Assembly: GCA_949317995.1 (NCBI GenBank) | Contig: OX439041.1 | Location: forward strand, 4,900,501 to 4,964,500 | Direction: 5' to 3' | DNA from: Acholoe squamosa | Lineage: Eukaryota; Annelida; Polychaeta; Phyllodocida; Polynoidae | Length of the DNA stretch: 64,000 nt | Part shown: positions 17,026-28,615 of the stretch, piece after piece | How positions within the stretch are numbered: the first letter of the stretch is position 1 | Layout: every line of letters begins with the position of its first letter | Translations under genes and position numbers: made by a program | The notes under the pieces: model-generated | Told to the model about the DNA's origin: nothing | What the model saw: the letters and a program-made list of their open reading frames with translations, nothing else | Database searches by the model: none

Positions 17026-18971
17026 CTGTGATGGATATAATATTCAAATATATCTACTGCTTAATAAGATCTCAATCATGCCCATTTCATAAAGCGAACT
17101 CAAACTAGAATCAGGTGTAAAAGTAAAAAGCCAAGCTTGTATACAGAAGACATTGTTCACAATGGAATTGAGAAGACTGATACAGGGTTAAACATCAAAG
17201 AGAAGAAAGGCCCAGGTTTCCTGCAGCTAGGAATAAATTAAAATTTTAGTTATCACCAAAGGTAAAAAGGAAATGGTCAACTTGGGCATACACCCCCCCT
17301 CCCAAAACAAATCCAACACACCTCCCCTGTTGTTAAAGACATTGACCACTCCCTTTACAGGGTCTGTTTTCCTGTGTCATGGGTTTGGTAGGGCTACGAG
17401 AGTGGCTAGTGCACCCCCACCCCTAGCCTGTGACGGGCTGTGTGTCAGGTGCTCCTCACATAGGACATGCTGTATGACATTTTGGACCAGCAAGGTGGTC
17501 TACCCTGCTCCCTCTCAGCCCTGTGCAAAGTCCTGACACTCAGGGTGCACTCAGGGTACTGTCCACAAGAATGGACATCAAAGATTCAAAGCAATACTCT
17601 GGTTACATGTCTTTGGGCTTTTATCCAGGGCTTTACTTTTGAAGGGGCACTGAGTGAACCCTTTTACCCCCACGCTAAGTGCTGGTAGCCACCCCATTTC
17701 CCCATCTTCTCTCTAAACGCTGTCCAACTCCCGAATCCAACTGTCCATCCCTCACTCAGTCAGTCTCTGTAGCCATGATGAGACGTCACCAAGTGTGTCC
17801 ATGGTAATATTTCCATGACTACGGCAGTAACATCACCACTACAGTGACGTCACTGTTACGCATGCCACTCCAGGCAGATTCTGTAACTGCAAATACGCAC
17901 TGTGGCATACTGCCCAAAATAATGATTGAAGAATGTGATAATGATACACAAAATGGCGGACGGCTGTAATGAGGAGTGGTTTGCAGCAGTGTGTGCCCAA
18001 ACTACTAAATGAACCAGTGAGTTTTACCATGTAAACTTATATCCTATTCCTGAATAGATCATTTAAGCATATGTTGGCTGTGGTTCAATGAGAATGGATA
18101 ATTTTCCTACTCATGAGAAACTGTTTGAATCCCGAATCTGCTGCTGCAAATTTGACCTCAGAATCTCGTGACTGTAAAAGGAATGGTCCAAGGCAAAGTC
18201 ATGCCTTGGTTATAAATGCTAAACACAGGGGTTGATTGGCAAATGTAAAGGGCGTTAGTGTATTGGGCATGAGCATAGTGGGCGTGAGCAAAATGTAGTG
18301 CAAGAATACTCGCAGGCTGGATGCATTGCATCCTATAAGCATACTTAAATCATGTTGGTAGCCTAGACCAATGTCAGGTGAGGTTACATAACCACAGTGG
18401 CTGTCTGAAGCATAGAAAAGTTGTTTCGCTCATGACCGTTAAGCTCACGCCCATTACATTCATGTTTATTCATATGTATTGTCAATATCTATCTCTTTTT
18501 TTTCTCCATAGTGTTTCTTTGGGACCTTTTGTCAAATATCCTAACTGATAATCATGTAGTTTTGACAAATATTTCAGTGATTTAGTGAGGGATTCATTTT
18601 GCTCACACCCTTTATATTTTCATAATTTTGTGGAGTTAGTGACTTGAATAAACCTATCCAAAGAGCCAAGATACAGGGCTATAAATTTTCAAAAATAACC
18701 CACTACCATGGAAAAGTAGCCTTTTCGACTGGACTGACCGTCATATATTTAGTAAGATTCCATGTCTAAGGTTCAATTTCCAAAGTAAATTATAAAGTAA
18801 ATGCTGGCATTTGCCCGAGTAAGCTAAAAGAATAGCACATGGTCATAAATATCAATATCCATTTGGAAAATACTTTACAAAAGGACCCTGCATATATAAC
18901 ACACCTAAAGGTTTTACTGGGGGTGTAATTCATGAACTGAAGGAATTTAGTTTCCCCTATCAGGATCAGGA
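17026..18971. other. Spacer with a Harbinger-like MITE fragment
   Basis: No exon was recognised. It holds the MITE fragment at 17261-17357. The rest is unique or decayed repeat DNA. Confidence 0.4.
17261..17357. mobile_element. Deleted copy of the GGGAGTG MITE family
   Basis: The right end CCCCTGTTGTTAAAG...GACCACTCCC matches the right ends of the MITEs at 39557 and 40207 with divergence. The left end AAGGAAATGGTCAA is a decayed inverted match. About 220 bp of interior is missing. Confidence 0.4.
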
Positions 18972-19214
18972 CCTTTAAAGACCGCTGATACAGAAGTGCA
19001 TCATGCCCATTGGTCGTCATGATGTGCCAATGAAGTGCTGCTTGCCAGTACTTCATTGGAGCATCAAGCTGAGCCTACGAGGTTGATTCATATACTCCCT
19101 GAAGGTCAGCATGATGCTTCACTGAAGTGCTGTCAAGCAGTCACACCATCACTTCATTGGTGCATCGTGACAACCAGTGTGCATGATACATTAATGCATC
19201 AGCGGCCCTTAAAG
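18972..19214. mobile_element. CATCATG-family foldback MITE, copy B
   Basis: The left end CCTTTAAAGACCGCTGATAC and the reverse complement of the right end, CTTTAAGGGCCGCTGATGCA, form the TIR. The interior has several CATCATG/CATGATG inverted motifs, as in copy A. Confidence 0.6.
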
Positions 19215-19333
19215 CGCTAGAGTAAACTTAATCTTTGTGTAGCAGATGCAGCGTGTGTCTAGAACCCAAATCTACAATTATGTGCCTAAGTAGTTCTATA
19301 TGAGATAGCCCTATTAAAACAGTGTCACTCAAC

Positions 19334-19446
19334 CTCACAGTCCATCCCTGCCCACCCTGGAGTACACTGACGACTCTAGGCATTAATGCCATCATTACAT
19401 GTCCCACCGTTCTGACAGGGAACTGAGTCACAGTCATCTATTTTTA
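19334..19446 (-). pseudogene. EGF-like exon with in-frame stop
   Basis: Minus strand. After an acceptor TTTCCACAG the frame reads a textbook calcium-binding EGF start: IDDCDSVPC, QNGGTC, NDGINA, then a TAG stop, then RQC, TPGWAGMDCE. All six cysteine positions are recognisable, but the stop replaces the expected Tyr/Phe after INA. The donor is weak (GTTGAG). It lies upstream in transcription order of the EGF-like exon at 16913 and TM exon at 16439, so all three may come from one EGF-repeat receptor locus, at least partly pseudogenised. Confidence 0.6.
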
Positions 19447-20425
19447 CTGTGGAAATAACAAAATGTGATGATTATGTGTAACAGACATGTCTTTAAGGCT
19501 TTGTGGGTGATTAAATCATCACATTTGGTGGTTTTTAGGCCATTTTTCGGGTTTGGGTGGTTCTGTAACAAATTATTATGACCGAAGCTGGTCTTCCGTC
19601 ATAATGTTAGGCCAGGCACGGGTAGGGCAAGTAGAAAAATATAAATTTTTATCCTTCCATCAAGGGTTTTTCTAGCTATGGTCTTCCAATGTTGAAAAAT
19701 AGACCAAAAATCACATATTTTTACATTTTCATACCTTTCAACAGCACCTATTCTATAACAAGGTAGGTTCAGAGTATCTGAAATTTATATAATACACAGC
19801 ATTTATATGGTCACAGGTAGCATGGCCATGAAGTTTTAACATGATGTGGATAAATCTTTCTTCACCATGCATCTCTACTTTTGAACTTTTACATTTTGTC
19901 CCGTCCAAGTCATTTATTCATACCCATAGTATGGCCAAGTAGGAAAGTGGCTACAACAGTCCTTCTACTACCTGTGGATAGGGGGCTTTGATCTTTTGCT
20001 TTGGTAAAAATAAATCTTGATGCTACCATCACACACCTTTGATCGAGAGCGACATGAGCAAAATTATATAAATAAAACACTCGAAAGGGACATTTCCCGT
20101 CCAAGTGTTTTATCCACGAAAATGAATTTCACTGCTGTATGCATATAACTGATATGATTGTCTTTATCACTATTTACATAGATAGATCTGATCATTTAAG
20201 GGTTATATCTTAATATTTACTTATGTTACCCTGGTGTTTACTTAGATTTGTTCTTGGACGCGACATAATTGAGTGTTCCTATGACAAGCAGTGCTGAACC
20301 ATTGAAAGGAATTGGGTATTGAATAAGAATTTGTATGCATAGTTTCCCTTGTCATCTAAATGTGACACGATCTGCGAAAAGGGCCCTTAGTGCTGGGTGC
20401 ATTAAGGTCCCTATTCCCAGTACAT
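19447..20425. other. Spacer, no gene seen
   Basis: AT-rich DNA with short inverted repeats around 20070-20110. No coding signal was recognised. Confidence 0.4.
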
Positions 20426-21052
20426 GTCACATATATTGGTCTCACACCAAGTTTAAGTTGTAAAGGCATTGTTGAGTAAATGTGTACAGTCACATATTGG
20501 GCCTACATCCAGTTTAAGTTGTAGATGCATTGTTCAGTAAATGTACAACAGTCACATATTGGGCCTACATCCAGTTTAAGTTGTAGAGGTATTGTTCAGT
20601 AAATGTACAACAGTCACATATTGGGCCTACATCCAGTTTAAGTTGTAGAGGCATTGTTCAGTAAATGTACAACAGTCACATATTGGTCCTACACACAGTT
20701 TAAGTTGTAGAGGCATTGTTCAGTAAATGTACAACAGTCACATATTGGTCCTACACACAGTTTAAGTTGTAGAGGCATTGTTCAGTAAATGTACAACAGT
20801 CACATATTGGGCCTACATCCAGTTTAAGTTGTAGAGGCATCATTCAGTATATGTGTAAACAGTCACATATTGGTCCTACACACAGTTTAAGTTGTAGAGG
20901 CATTGTTCAGTAAATGTACAACAGTCACATATTGGTCCTACATCCAGTTTAAGTTGTAGAGGCATTGTTCAGTAAATGTACAACAGTCACATATTGGTCC
21001 TACATCCAGTTTAAGTTGTAGAGGCATTGTTCAGTAAATGTGTACAGTCACA
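20426..21052. repeat. 62-bp minisatellite, about ten copies
   Basis: Unit built on GTCACATATTGGKCCTACAY, then CAGTTTAAGTTGTAGAGGC and ATTGTTCAGTAAATGTACAACA. Copies differ at a few positions and the terminal units are the most diverged. Confidence 0.9.
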
Positions 21053-21419
21053 TTTAGGTGTATGTCCTGCTTGATCAGACTGAAGTAGTAGCACAATGTA
21101 TGTGGTAATGGCCCCCAGCACCTAGAGAATAAATAAATATTGCATCCTGTTTACATTTTGAACAAATCCATATCTAATCTGTATTGTGTCTATCAAATGC
21201 TGCAATGATCCATCGTGCTGACCTTACAGGGTAGATACAGGCCATAAGGGATGGCAAGGGGAAAAATATGTTTTTGCAAAATGCCATGAGAATAATCCCC
21301 TTTTGTGTCTTCACTGTCTTTGTAAAATGTATGCATCAAATACTCAAAAAAACTGGTATTTATTCAAGGCATATATTCACATATAAATGCTAAATGTAAG
21401 TGCAGCTAAAATGTCTTAC
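21053..21419. other. Probable intron or spacer
   Basis: Lies downstream, in transcription order, of the candidate receptor exon at 21420-21811. No further exon was recognised. Confidence 0.3.
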
Positions 21420-21811
21420 CTTAAAATTAACCCTTGAAGCATTTGAGCATATCATTCTAATATACACTGCCATTAAAAACATCCATAAAAAACCGTTACA
21501 TACTAGGATAGGGTTCTTGTGAAAGGAGCTACCTTTGGCTAATGCATACGCCATTTCACACATTTCCGCCAACCTTAAAGTAATTGTAGATCCAACAATC
21601 CACAGTCTCAACCAGCTTAGACATCTTCCAATGCATCCTGCTGATACTTGGTAATCTCTTTTCAATGCCTGAGTATCATAAATTATAGATTCTAGTTTGG
21701 TGTTGATATTTTCAAATTGAACTGCTAAGAAGATTGCAAAATTATATAGAATGCTACTAGCATAATGATCCAAGTTCCCATCAGGAATACATTCTGAACT
21801 ACCATGATTAT
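21420..21811 (-). CDS. Candidate exon of a multipass chemoreceptor-like protein
   Basis: Minus-strand open segment of 130 codons between an AG acceptor (CGCTAAG before 21811) and a strong donor (AAG then GTAAGA at 21419). The protein has hydrophobic segments near SSILYNFAIFLAV, LRLWIVGSTITLRLAEM and ILVCNGFLWMFLMAVYI, separated by charged loops, including FENINTKLES. The spacing of FxNIN and an LR...L...E...hydrophobic...Y pattern recalls the TM4-TM6 part of insect-type gustatory receptors, a family also present in non-arthropod invertebrates. The C-terminal signature of that family is not visible, so the assignment is weak. It may equally be an unrelated membrane-protein exon or chance. Confidence 0.3.
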
Positions 21812-22411
21812 CTTAGCGATAATAAAGTCACTATTCTGAAAGGGGGCGTATCTCACATTATAAATGTTGGTGTAGAGGCAGTACAGTGTTCATGGTAAAT
21901 ATAATGCAGATTGAAATCACAACTCTAACTCTGGGCCTGTAGTTGACATCAAGAAAGAGTTTTCCTTTTGTCAATTAGTAAAGTTTCCTCGCATGAGACA
22001 AAAAAGGTTGGTAAAAGTTCAGACTTTAGACAAGCTTGAAACACGAAGCACCCAGAGCAGTGTATAAGGGGTATCAGATGTGTAAAACCTTAAAACACAG
22101 CCCAACTCCAAATTCTTCATTACCATTGAACATTGTAAAAACAACGAAAGAAGTTTAGCCAGTAGATAATAACCATTAATGTAGCATACATTATACCACG
22201 ATTTCTGGGTTACTCAGTGCTTTTTGGTGGATATTCCCATGCACATATCTGTCGATATTGCACAGCATGAATGCTGTAGCATGAGTTTTGGAAGGCGTGC
22301 TGTTATCCATGGATAACCCGCACCCAGTGCAGTTATCCATGGATAACCCGCATGCCTCTCATGTCCTTCCATGTCATATGTTACATGTTAAAACCCACAA
22401 AATTTTCAAGG
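21812..22411. other. Spacer with a repeated palindrome
   Basis: The perfect palindrome TTATCCATGGATAA occurs twice, 30 bp apart (22303-22316 and 22333-22346). Otherwise nothing was recognised. Confidence 0.4.
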
Positions 22412-22480
22412 CCAGGGCAGGGCTTGAACCTGCAGTCTCAGATCCCTAATCCAACTCCCTATGCATTGCGCCACAGGGAC
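22412..22480 (-). repeat. tRNA-Arg-like SINE head or tRNA pseudogene
   Basis: On the minus strand the sequence starts GTCCCTGTGGCGCAATGCAT and has a B-box-like GGTTCAAGCCC. The A-box part (TGGCGCAATG) resembles animal tRNA-Arg. The acceptor and anticodon stems do not pair well, so it is probably tRNA-derived rather than a functional tRNA. Confidence 0.45.
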
Positions 22481-22617
22481 TGACGAGAAGTGGTTGGCTA
22501 GAACTGAACCAAACAAAGGAAGCCTAGCCAGGCGCCGAGGCGTGTGTACCGATCGTGTATACATAACCAAGGGACGCGTTCAAATCAATCCAAGCCGAGA
22601 CAGCCCCTGAAGGAGGA

Positions 22618-22694
22618 GACGCGGTGGTCTAGTGGTTAGCGCATTGCGCTCAGCCGCGTGAGGTACGCGGATCGAGCCCCGGTCCGGGCGCATC
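22618..22694 (+). repeat. tRNA-derived SINE head
   Basis: Has an A box (TGGTCTAGTGG) and B box (GGATCGAGCCC) at tRNA spacing, followed by a T run at 22695-22700 that could end pol III transcription. The anticodon stem does not form a proper 7-nt loop. It sits between two copies of the 90-bp body repeat. Confidence 0.5.
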
Positions 22695-22699
22695 TTTTT

Positions 22700-23092
22700 T
22701 CGCCGTGTGCGCTGTATTATACACAAACATAACCGCGAGATGCATTCAAACAAAGCCAAACCGAGACGGGGGCTGTCGCTGTCCACTGTCGGGCGATGAT
22801 GTGTATTATACACAAACATAACCGCGAGACGCATTCAAACAAAGCCAAGCCAAGACGGGGGCTGTCGCTGTCCACTGCTGGGTGATGATGTGTATTATAC
22901 ACAAACATAACAGTGAGACGCATTCAAAGCTTTAGCTGTCCGCTGCCGGGCGACGAGGTGTGTGTACACTATTTTTCGCGGTGTGCCGCTGCCAAGCCTA
23001 GCCGAGACGGGCGCTGTCGCTGTCCGCTGCCGGGCGACAAGGTGTGTGTACCTGTGTACACACACTATGGCTGGCTTCGAGTCCCGGGGAGG
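22700..23092. repeat. About 90-bp tandem repeat next to the SINE head
   Basis: Three to four copies of a GC-rich unit: GTATTATACACAAACATAAC, then GCATTCAAACAAAGCC, then ACGGGGGCTGTCGCTGTCC and a GGGCGATGATG end. A diverged relative precedes the tRNA-like head (22540-22610), so the unit may be a tandemly amplified SINE body. Confidence 0.6.
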
Positions 23093-23679
23093 GGGAATAA
23101 TTTTTGTTTTCAACTTGAATTTATTGGTATTCTATTGATTATTTATTGGTTTCATGGTATAAAATAAGTAGTCAATGAATAATTCATGACTCGTGTGTGT
23201 TAGCAAAGGCTAATTACATGAGGCACACACTCGTCATGAATTATCCATTAATTACTTGTTCAATAGTGATGGTGTGATATGACTCTTATTAGCATTTTCT
23301 AATTCCCTTCTGTATGTCTTTTTAAAATAAAGTCCAACAAGTTTCATCATGTTCAGTAGAGGTGTCATTGCTTTATAGAGTCCAGTCTTTGTGTAGGTAC
23401 TAGTTGTGGGCTCCAACGGTGGTGATGTCTTACGATTGGCCTTTGTTACAATAAAATGTTATCTAAATCCTGGTCAACATGTAGTTAATTGAAAATGTTT
23501 CAGCAGAATGAAAAGCAGTCCACGTATACCCTGTAATTACTTTTTCCAGAAATGGAGTCAGGTTGTTATGAGGATGGCTGCAGTATTTGATGTGTGAAAA
23601 GTAAGCATTGGCAGTAGTAAAATGACCCATGTGTGATGTAAAATATTTGTCTTAGGCCAGAAAAAAAAAACATCAGTTG
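23093..23679. other. Spacer, no gene seen
   Basis: AT-rich DNA. An inverted match (CATGAATTATCCATTAATTACTTG near 23235 to AAGTAGTCAATGAATAATTCATGA near 23165) forms a local foldback. No gene was seen. Confidence 0.4.
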
Positions 23680-24209
23680 CACTGAAAACCTGGAAGATCC
23701 GAATCTAGTCAGTGGTGACGACTTTAGGTCCTCAGGTTGACAATACCTAAAACTACAACTTTAGGTGGTCAAAATGATGACTTTAAGTCTTCATCTTGAC
23801 TACCTAAGTTGTCAGTATTACAATGCTGAAACTACAGAGTCATCATACTGACTTAGGTCATCAGGATGACGACTTGAAGTTGTCATTTTGACCATCTAAT
23901 TAGGTTTTATGTCATGGCTAATACGAACGTCACTATAGAACAGTACTGGACATGCCGTATTCAATGGGGGGATGGAATACAATGTGGCCATATTCAATGG
24001 GTGTCCGCCAACTTGGATCTGAGCCATTTTTCTTCATTTAAAAGCAAAATAACCCCTTAGGCCATGACATAAATGCAAATGTCAACTCCCCATGGGATAT
24101 TTTAGCATCGCATTCAACTCGGTGAGGCCTATGTATTTTTAGGTATTTTCAACCTGAGGACCTAAAGTCGTCATCACTGACTAGTTTCGGATATTTCAGG
24201 TTTTCAGTG
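23680..24209. mobile_element. TIR element of about 530 bp with CACTGAAAACC ends
   Basis: Inverted ends match over about 57 bp with a few differences: the left reads CACTGAAAACCTGGAAGATC and the reverse complement of the right reads CACTGAAAACCTGAAATATC. The interior repeats variants of GACTTTAGGTCNTCA in both orientations. No ORF. No clear target duplication, so unclassified. Confidence 0.65.
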
Positions 24210-24604
24210 TGTGTTTTAAGTCACCTGGTCTACAATGTAAAAAATGACTGTTGAATCTACCAGAGATCCTCATTAAACTGAACAAGGACCACCATAATTG
24301 TATGACAGTAAACTAGAGAAGCTTTTACAAGAAGCCCCAGGTGGCAGTACGATAGAACAAAAATATATAGGGAATCTCTGTAAACAACAGATCTCTGGCA
24401 ACTCTAGGACAACGAATTGTTTCATTTTTTTTTACTGTACTTAACAGACTGGGGCTATCCGAAACAATTTCCCTTCAGTTTTGAAAATCATATCTGTTTG
24501 CTTTATGAGCATTCTAGGGGAGAAAATATACTGATATCTAAAAAAAACGAAAGGAAAGAGAGAACGGAGGGATAACAAGGGTTAAAGGTCATCTGTCTAT
24601 AGGG
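24210..24604. other. Spacer between two TIR elements
   Basis: No gene or repeat was recognised. Confidence 0.4.
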
Positions 24605-25100
24605 GAGGCTCCACTACGTGATTTTTTGGTACAGTCTCACCTAATTGTATCCTTATAGTGCCTAAGGTATAGGGTGTTGACATTCCTATATTGAGATTCA
24701 AAATTGTAAACATGAGATTTCAGGGTTATTTTATGGGTGATCTCTCTCCTTGTGTGCCATATTTACCAACTAACCTGCACCTGCATAGACTCTGTGATTG
24801 GGTGGGGGTCTTGTACTGTAAAAATCAAACCTGTCTGATATTGAGTTGCAGAGAGTCATCAGTGTGAAAGTCTGCAATATTTACATTAGGTCAACTTGAT
24901 TTAGTAAACAAAAACATCTTTTGGCAACAAAAACGTGCCTGAGATTGTACACAAAGTCTTCCCCACATTTAAACAGAAAGCTCTCTCAATCTTCTATTTA
25001 CACCTTGAAATAATAACAAGTACCACTCTATAATCTGTGTTTGTGTCTGTTTTTGTGAGAATAGCTCCGATTTTCAGCAGAAATCACGTAGTGGAGCCTC
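24605..25100. mobile_element. TIR element of 496 bp with perfect 20-bp ends
   Basis: GAGGCTCCACTACGTGATTT at 24605-24624 is the exact reverse complement of 25081-25100. No ORF inside. The perfect TIR suggests fairly recent mobility, although no target duplication is obvious. Confidence 0.65.
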
Positions 25101-25882
25101 ACCTAATGGCCTGATAGGTGAGATATTCTAATAGAGGCAGTACTAAAACATTCAGGGGTGTAAATTATAATTTACATGGGTCCCTGGGCTACTGCAGACT
25201 ATAGCTACATCACAGTCGGGCGAATATCAACTACAGTTTACAAAGGTTTACGCTTACACACTACGACAAATTTGAAGGATAATCTGATGGAAGCACATTT
25301 ACTGCTTTCAAAAGTTGATTGTTTAAGTAACTTCAAAACACAAAGCCAGCCTCAGAGCTTCCGTCATCCATTTTACCACAGTACGGGAACTGAGAAATAT
25401 TGGCAACATTTTCGAGAAAAAACTGCCCTAAATTATTTTTCTTTCTATAAGGCACGCTAGGGCTCCATCCATGTGGGCTTTTTTTTAAAGATTTTATTGG
25501 GTCTAAAGTTAAATACCAGAATTCGGTCTGGCCGTTCTGCCATCTGGGCCCACATTTCAGCCTCCTATGTTGACAATTGGTACGGCGGCGAGTAATAATA
25601 TTATCTTCAGTGGACCATAAAGCAAAGAAAATAGCTTATAACAATCGTATTCATACATGATAGATTAGAAAAATCAGAAAAGTTCAAGACTCCAGGCACT
25701 CGCATTATAGTATTGGTGAAACCACTCAGTGGTCTTGGGGAAGGGGAGGGGGTGGGGGGTGAGGGATGAAGGGAGATTGAAAATGTGGAAGGAGTTTAGT
25801 ATTTTGTCATAGTATGGTATTTTACATCCTGAAGTATAATGTATATAAGATGCGCCTTATACACAAGGCTTTTTTTTATTTT
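25101..25882. other. Spacer, no gene seen
   Basis: A 94-codon plus frame at 25176 begins with a plausible peptide but lacks splice or domain support. A G-rich run lies at 25736-25770. Confidence 0.35.
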
Positions 25883-26028
25883 GTTAATTTTTTATATTTT
25901 TGGGAAATTTTTAGGCATTTTTCACGTAATTTTTTATCAATTTTTCGTGAAGCTTGTTAATTTTTTATATTTTTGGGAAGTTTTTAGGCATTTTTCACGT
26001 AATTTTTTATCAATTTTTCGTGAAGCTT
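25883..26028. repeat. 73-bp tandem duplication
   Basis: Two near-identical copies of GTTAATTTTTTATATTTTTG through TTTTTCGTGAAGCTT. One mismatch was noted (GGGAAAT versus GGGAAGT). Confidence 0.85.
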
Positions 26029-26625
26029 ATCAAGGTCCTTATTTATTGGTATAGTGTTCATAACAGTCATTCATACATTTTACATGTGCTTCACATTTCT
26101 TATTTCTACTGGTAGATCATAGATTCGAACGTGTCTACCCATACATTACAATATAAAAAATAATAAAAAAAAAAATTTAAAAAAAAAGAAAAATCTGACC
26201 CACCGACCCTAGAGATTTTAGCTATGTAACTGGAAACACACAATTTCTTTTTTTTTTGGCCTAGTTTCAGAGAAAGCTGAAACACACATTTTTTGGGGCT
26301 TAGAAAATCAATAATGCTTTCTTTATTCAAGGTGTTCTCGTAATGCATTTCTGTTTGCTCAGAAGATGGCAAACACAGTCTGTCATTAAAGATGATGCTT
26401 GATGAATCTTCCGCTAATATTTGATCAAGAAATAAAACCTTAAATCAACAGTAGCGGTGTGAAATAATGTGGGAATTTGGGGAATTCGTTTTAAGGTACA
26501 GTAAACAGTTCCCGCTACATTTAGTAGTAAAAAAAAGGGAACAAGTGTTTTCCTTTTCATCATTTAAAAATTCGACACACCACAGTCTCAATGCCCATAA
26601 GTGAGTATTACACTGCTGTCGGTCG
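26029..26625. other. AT-rich spacer with homopolymers
   Basis: Contains A and T runs around 26150-26260. No gene was seen. Confidence 0.4.
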
Positions 26626-26703
26626 GGTGAATTTTGGCTAATCTGACCGATTTCCTTTGTACTTTTGTAATATAAAAATCAATCTGATGAGCAAAAATTC
26701 ACC
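26626..26703. repeat. Small foldback sequence
   Basis: GGTGAATTTTGGCTAATC pairs with the right end GAT(G)AGCAAAAATTCACC. A related foldback fragment with GCAAAAATTCG lies near 27924-28023. Confidence 0.45.
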
Positions 26704-27247
26704 ACTATAGTGGGATATCAAAGTCTATTGTCCAATATAATTAATGTGGTCAATATATAGGACTCGGTATGGAAGCCTAGTGGAGCCCCCATTTTGAATT
26801 TCGCTGGTTGAGGTAAAACCCACTGATAACACATACCATGATGGGTACCTTGTCCCTGGTTAACACCCACTTCCAGGGACATGCTGGTCCCATCTTATCA
26901 ATTCTTATCAGTGTGTGTGCTGGAACCAGCTCCAGACCAGCTAGTGGCCAATAGAAAGTCCCACTTTTCAACATAGGTCCATTTCCATGTGCCATTTTAT
27001 ACCTGCAATCAGCTATTTCTGTCCCAGTTATTCAGCAAAGTCAGTACAGAGGGTAAAAAGAATTTAACTACAGCCCCTGGAGGGTGAAGCTTTGATGGAG
27101 AAGGGTGGTGGGTTCAATCAGGGGTCAATACACTATATTTAGTGCAGACAGACATTTATAGATATATGTGGTGGTTCACAGTCTGGTGCTGACAAATGAA
27201 ATATTGAAAGTGCTGTTTGTAAAAAGGAGAATCTTTGTACCCTGTCA
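26704..27247. other. Spacer, no gene seen
   Basis: No exon or structured repeat was recognised. Confidence 0.4.
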
Positions 27248-27330
27248 GCCTTTAAGGGCCCTAGATGCTTTAATGCATCATGCCCCTTGATCGGCATGAT
27301 GCATCAATGCAGCCCTGGCCAGTAACTCAC
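27248..27330. mobile_element. CATCATG-family MITE fragment, copy C
   Basis: CCTTTAAGGGCCCTAGATGC followed by the family CATCATG/CATGATG inverted motifs. Short relative to copies A and B. Confidence 0.4.
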
Positions 27331-28283
27331 GTTTTTCTTAATTGCCAATACCCGTCTTCCTGTGTGCGCTAGTACCATTCAGGCTGGGTATGGAGGTGTG
27401 TCTGCAGCTGCAGCCACCAGCTCAGGCCTAATTAACATGCATTGTCGTGAGACTTGCAGTTTCAGGGGTCAGAAGACACTCTATACACATATCAGTCTCC
27501 ACACCTCTAGGTGTGAAAACTTCACACCTGGACGTAATGAGTGATAGTCTACACTATACATACCTTTGAACTTGTAATTACATTCTTAAGCCACTATGTG
27601 CTGATTAATTAATCTTAATAGTACTTTTGTATGTAGGGTGGCACAGAGTGGATTCCCACCAGGTATTACATAACTGTACCCTACAACCAGTGTAAGGTAC
27701 ATGCTGGTGACCAGCTTCAGCTAGACAATACGACGCCACCCCATCCCGCTAGGTCGGAATATCATACATTACGGTATATCACAAACACTGCTATCTATGA
27801 TATTATAATCTGGTCTAGTGTTTATCAGTGGTCAGAATGGGCCTGATGCACCTTGCACCATTCCCCTGCCAAAAGCACTCATTCCACAGGCGTAAAATCC
27901 CTCAGACTATCCCTAACCTGACGAATTATAATATTGCAAAAGTATAGAAAAAATCAGTCAGATAAGCAGAAATTTGCTATACTTTTGTAATATTAAAAAT
28001 AATCGGATTAGCAAAAATTCGTCCCCCCGACCTTGGGGGCATTTACTTAATCTGGATGACTAAACAGCACGTGGCATAACTTTAACCTACCAAATATTGG
28101 GGACCTACAGACAAGGAAAATGATTTACTCCCCGTTTGCCGCCTCCCCCCATCAGTAAAAACAAGGCCCCACAAAGAAGCTGCACACTGAGTTGAGGAAT
28201 GCCCTATATGTTGCACTAAGGTTCTGAGATTGTATATAGAATATGGCTTATATGCACGATTATACAGTCTATCACAGACCCTG
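27331..28283. other. Spacer, no gene seen
   Basis: Decayed repeats including the foldback near 27924-28023. No coding evidence. Confidence 0.35.

Positions 28284-28352
<69 letters not shown>
28284..28352. repeat. (CTAT)n microsatellite
   Basis: About 17 perfect CTAT repeats. Confidence 0.95.
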
Positions 28353-28615
28353 ATAGAGTGGTGTGTGATGATAGTTTTTATCAGTGGTAACAGTAGTGGC
28401 GGATAGTAGGGTGACAACATATGGTGGACTGGGATTTTACTTATTCATATTATATACGTTGTTGTATAAAACTTGTCGCTTTAGCAAAAAAACTCGACCA
28501 ACTGGCAGCAGCGGAACCCGCACTTTAGCTGAACCCTTGCGGATGTGGCATGGTTTGTGTGTAGTACGACTGTCTGACGGTGACAATTCTTTATAGCACA
28601 AGCTACAGTTAAACG

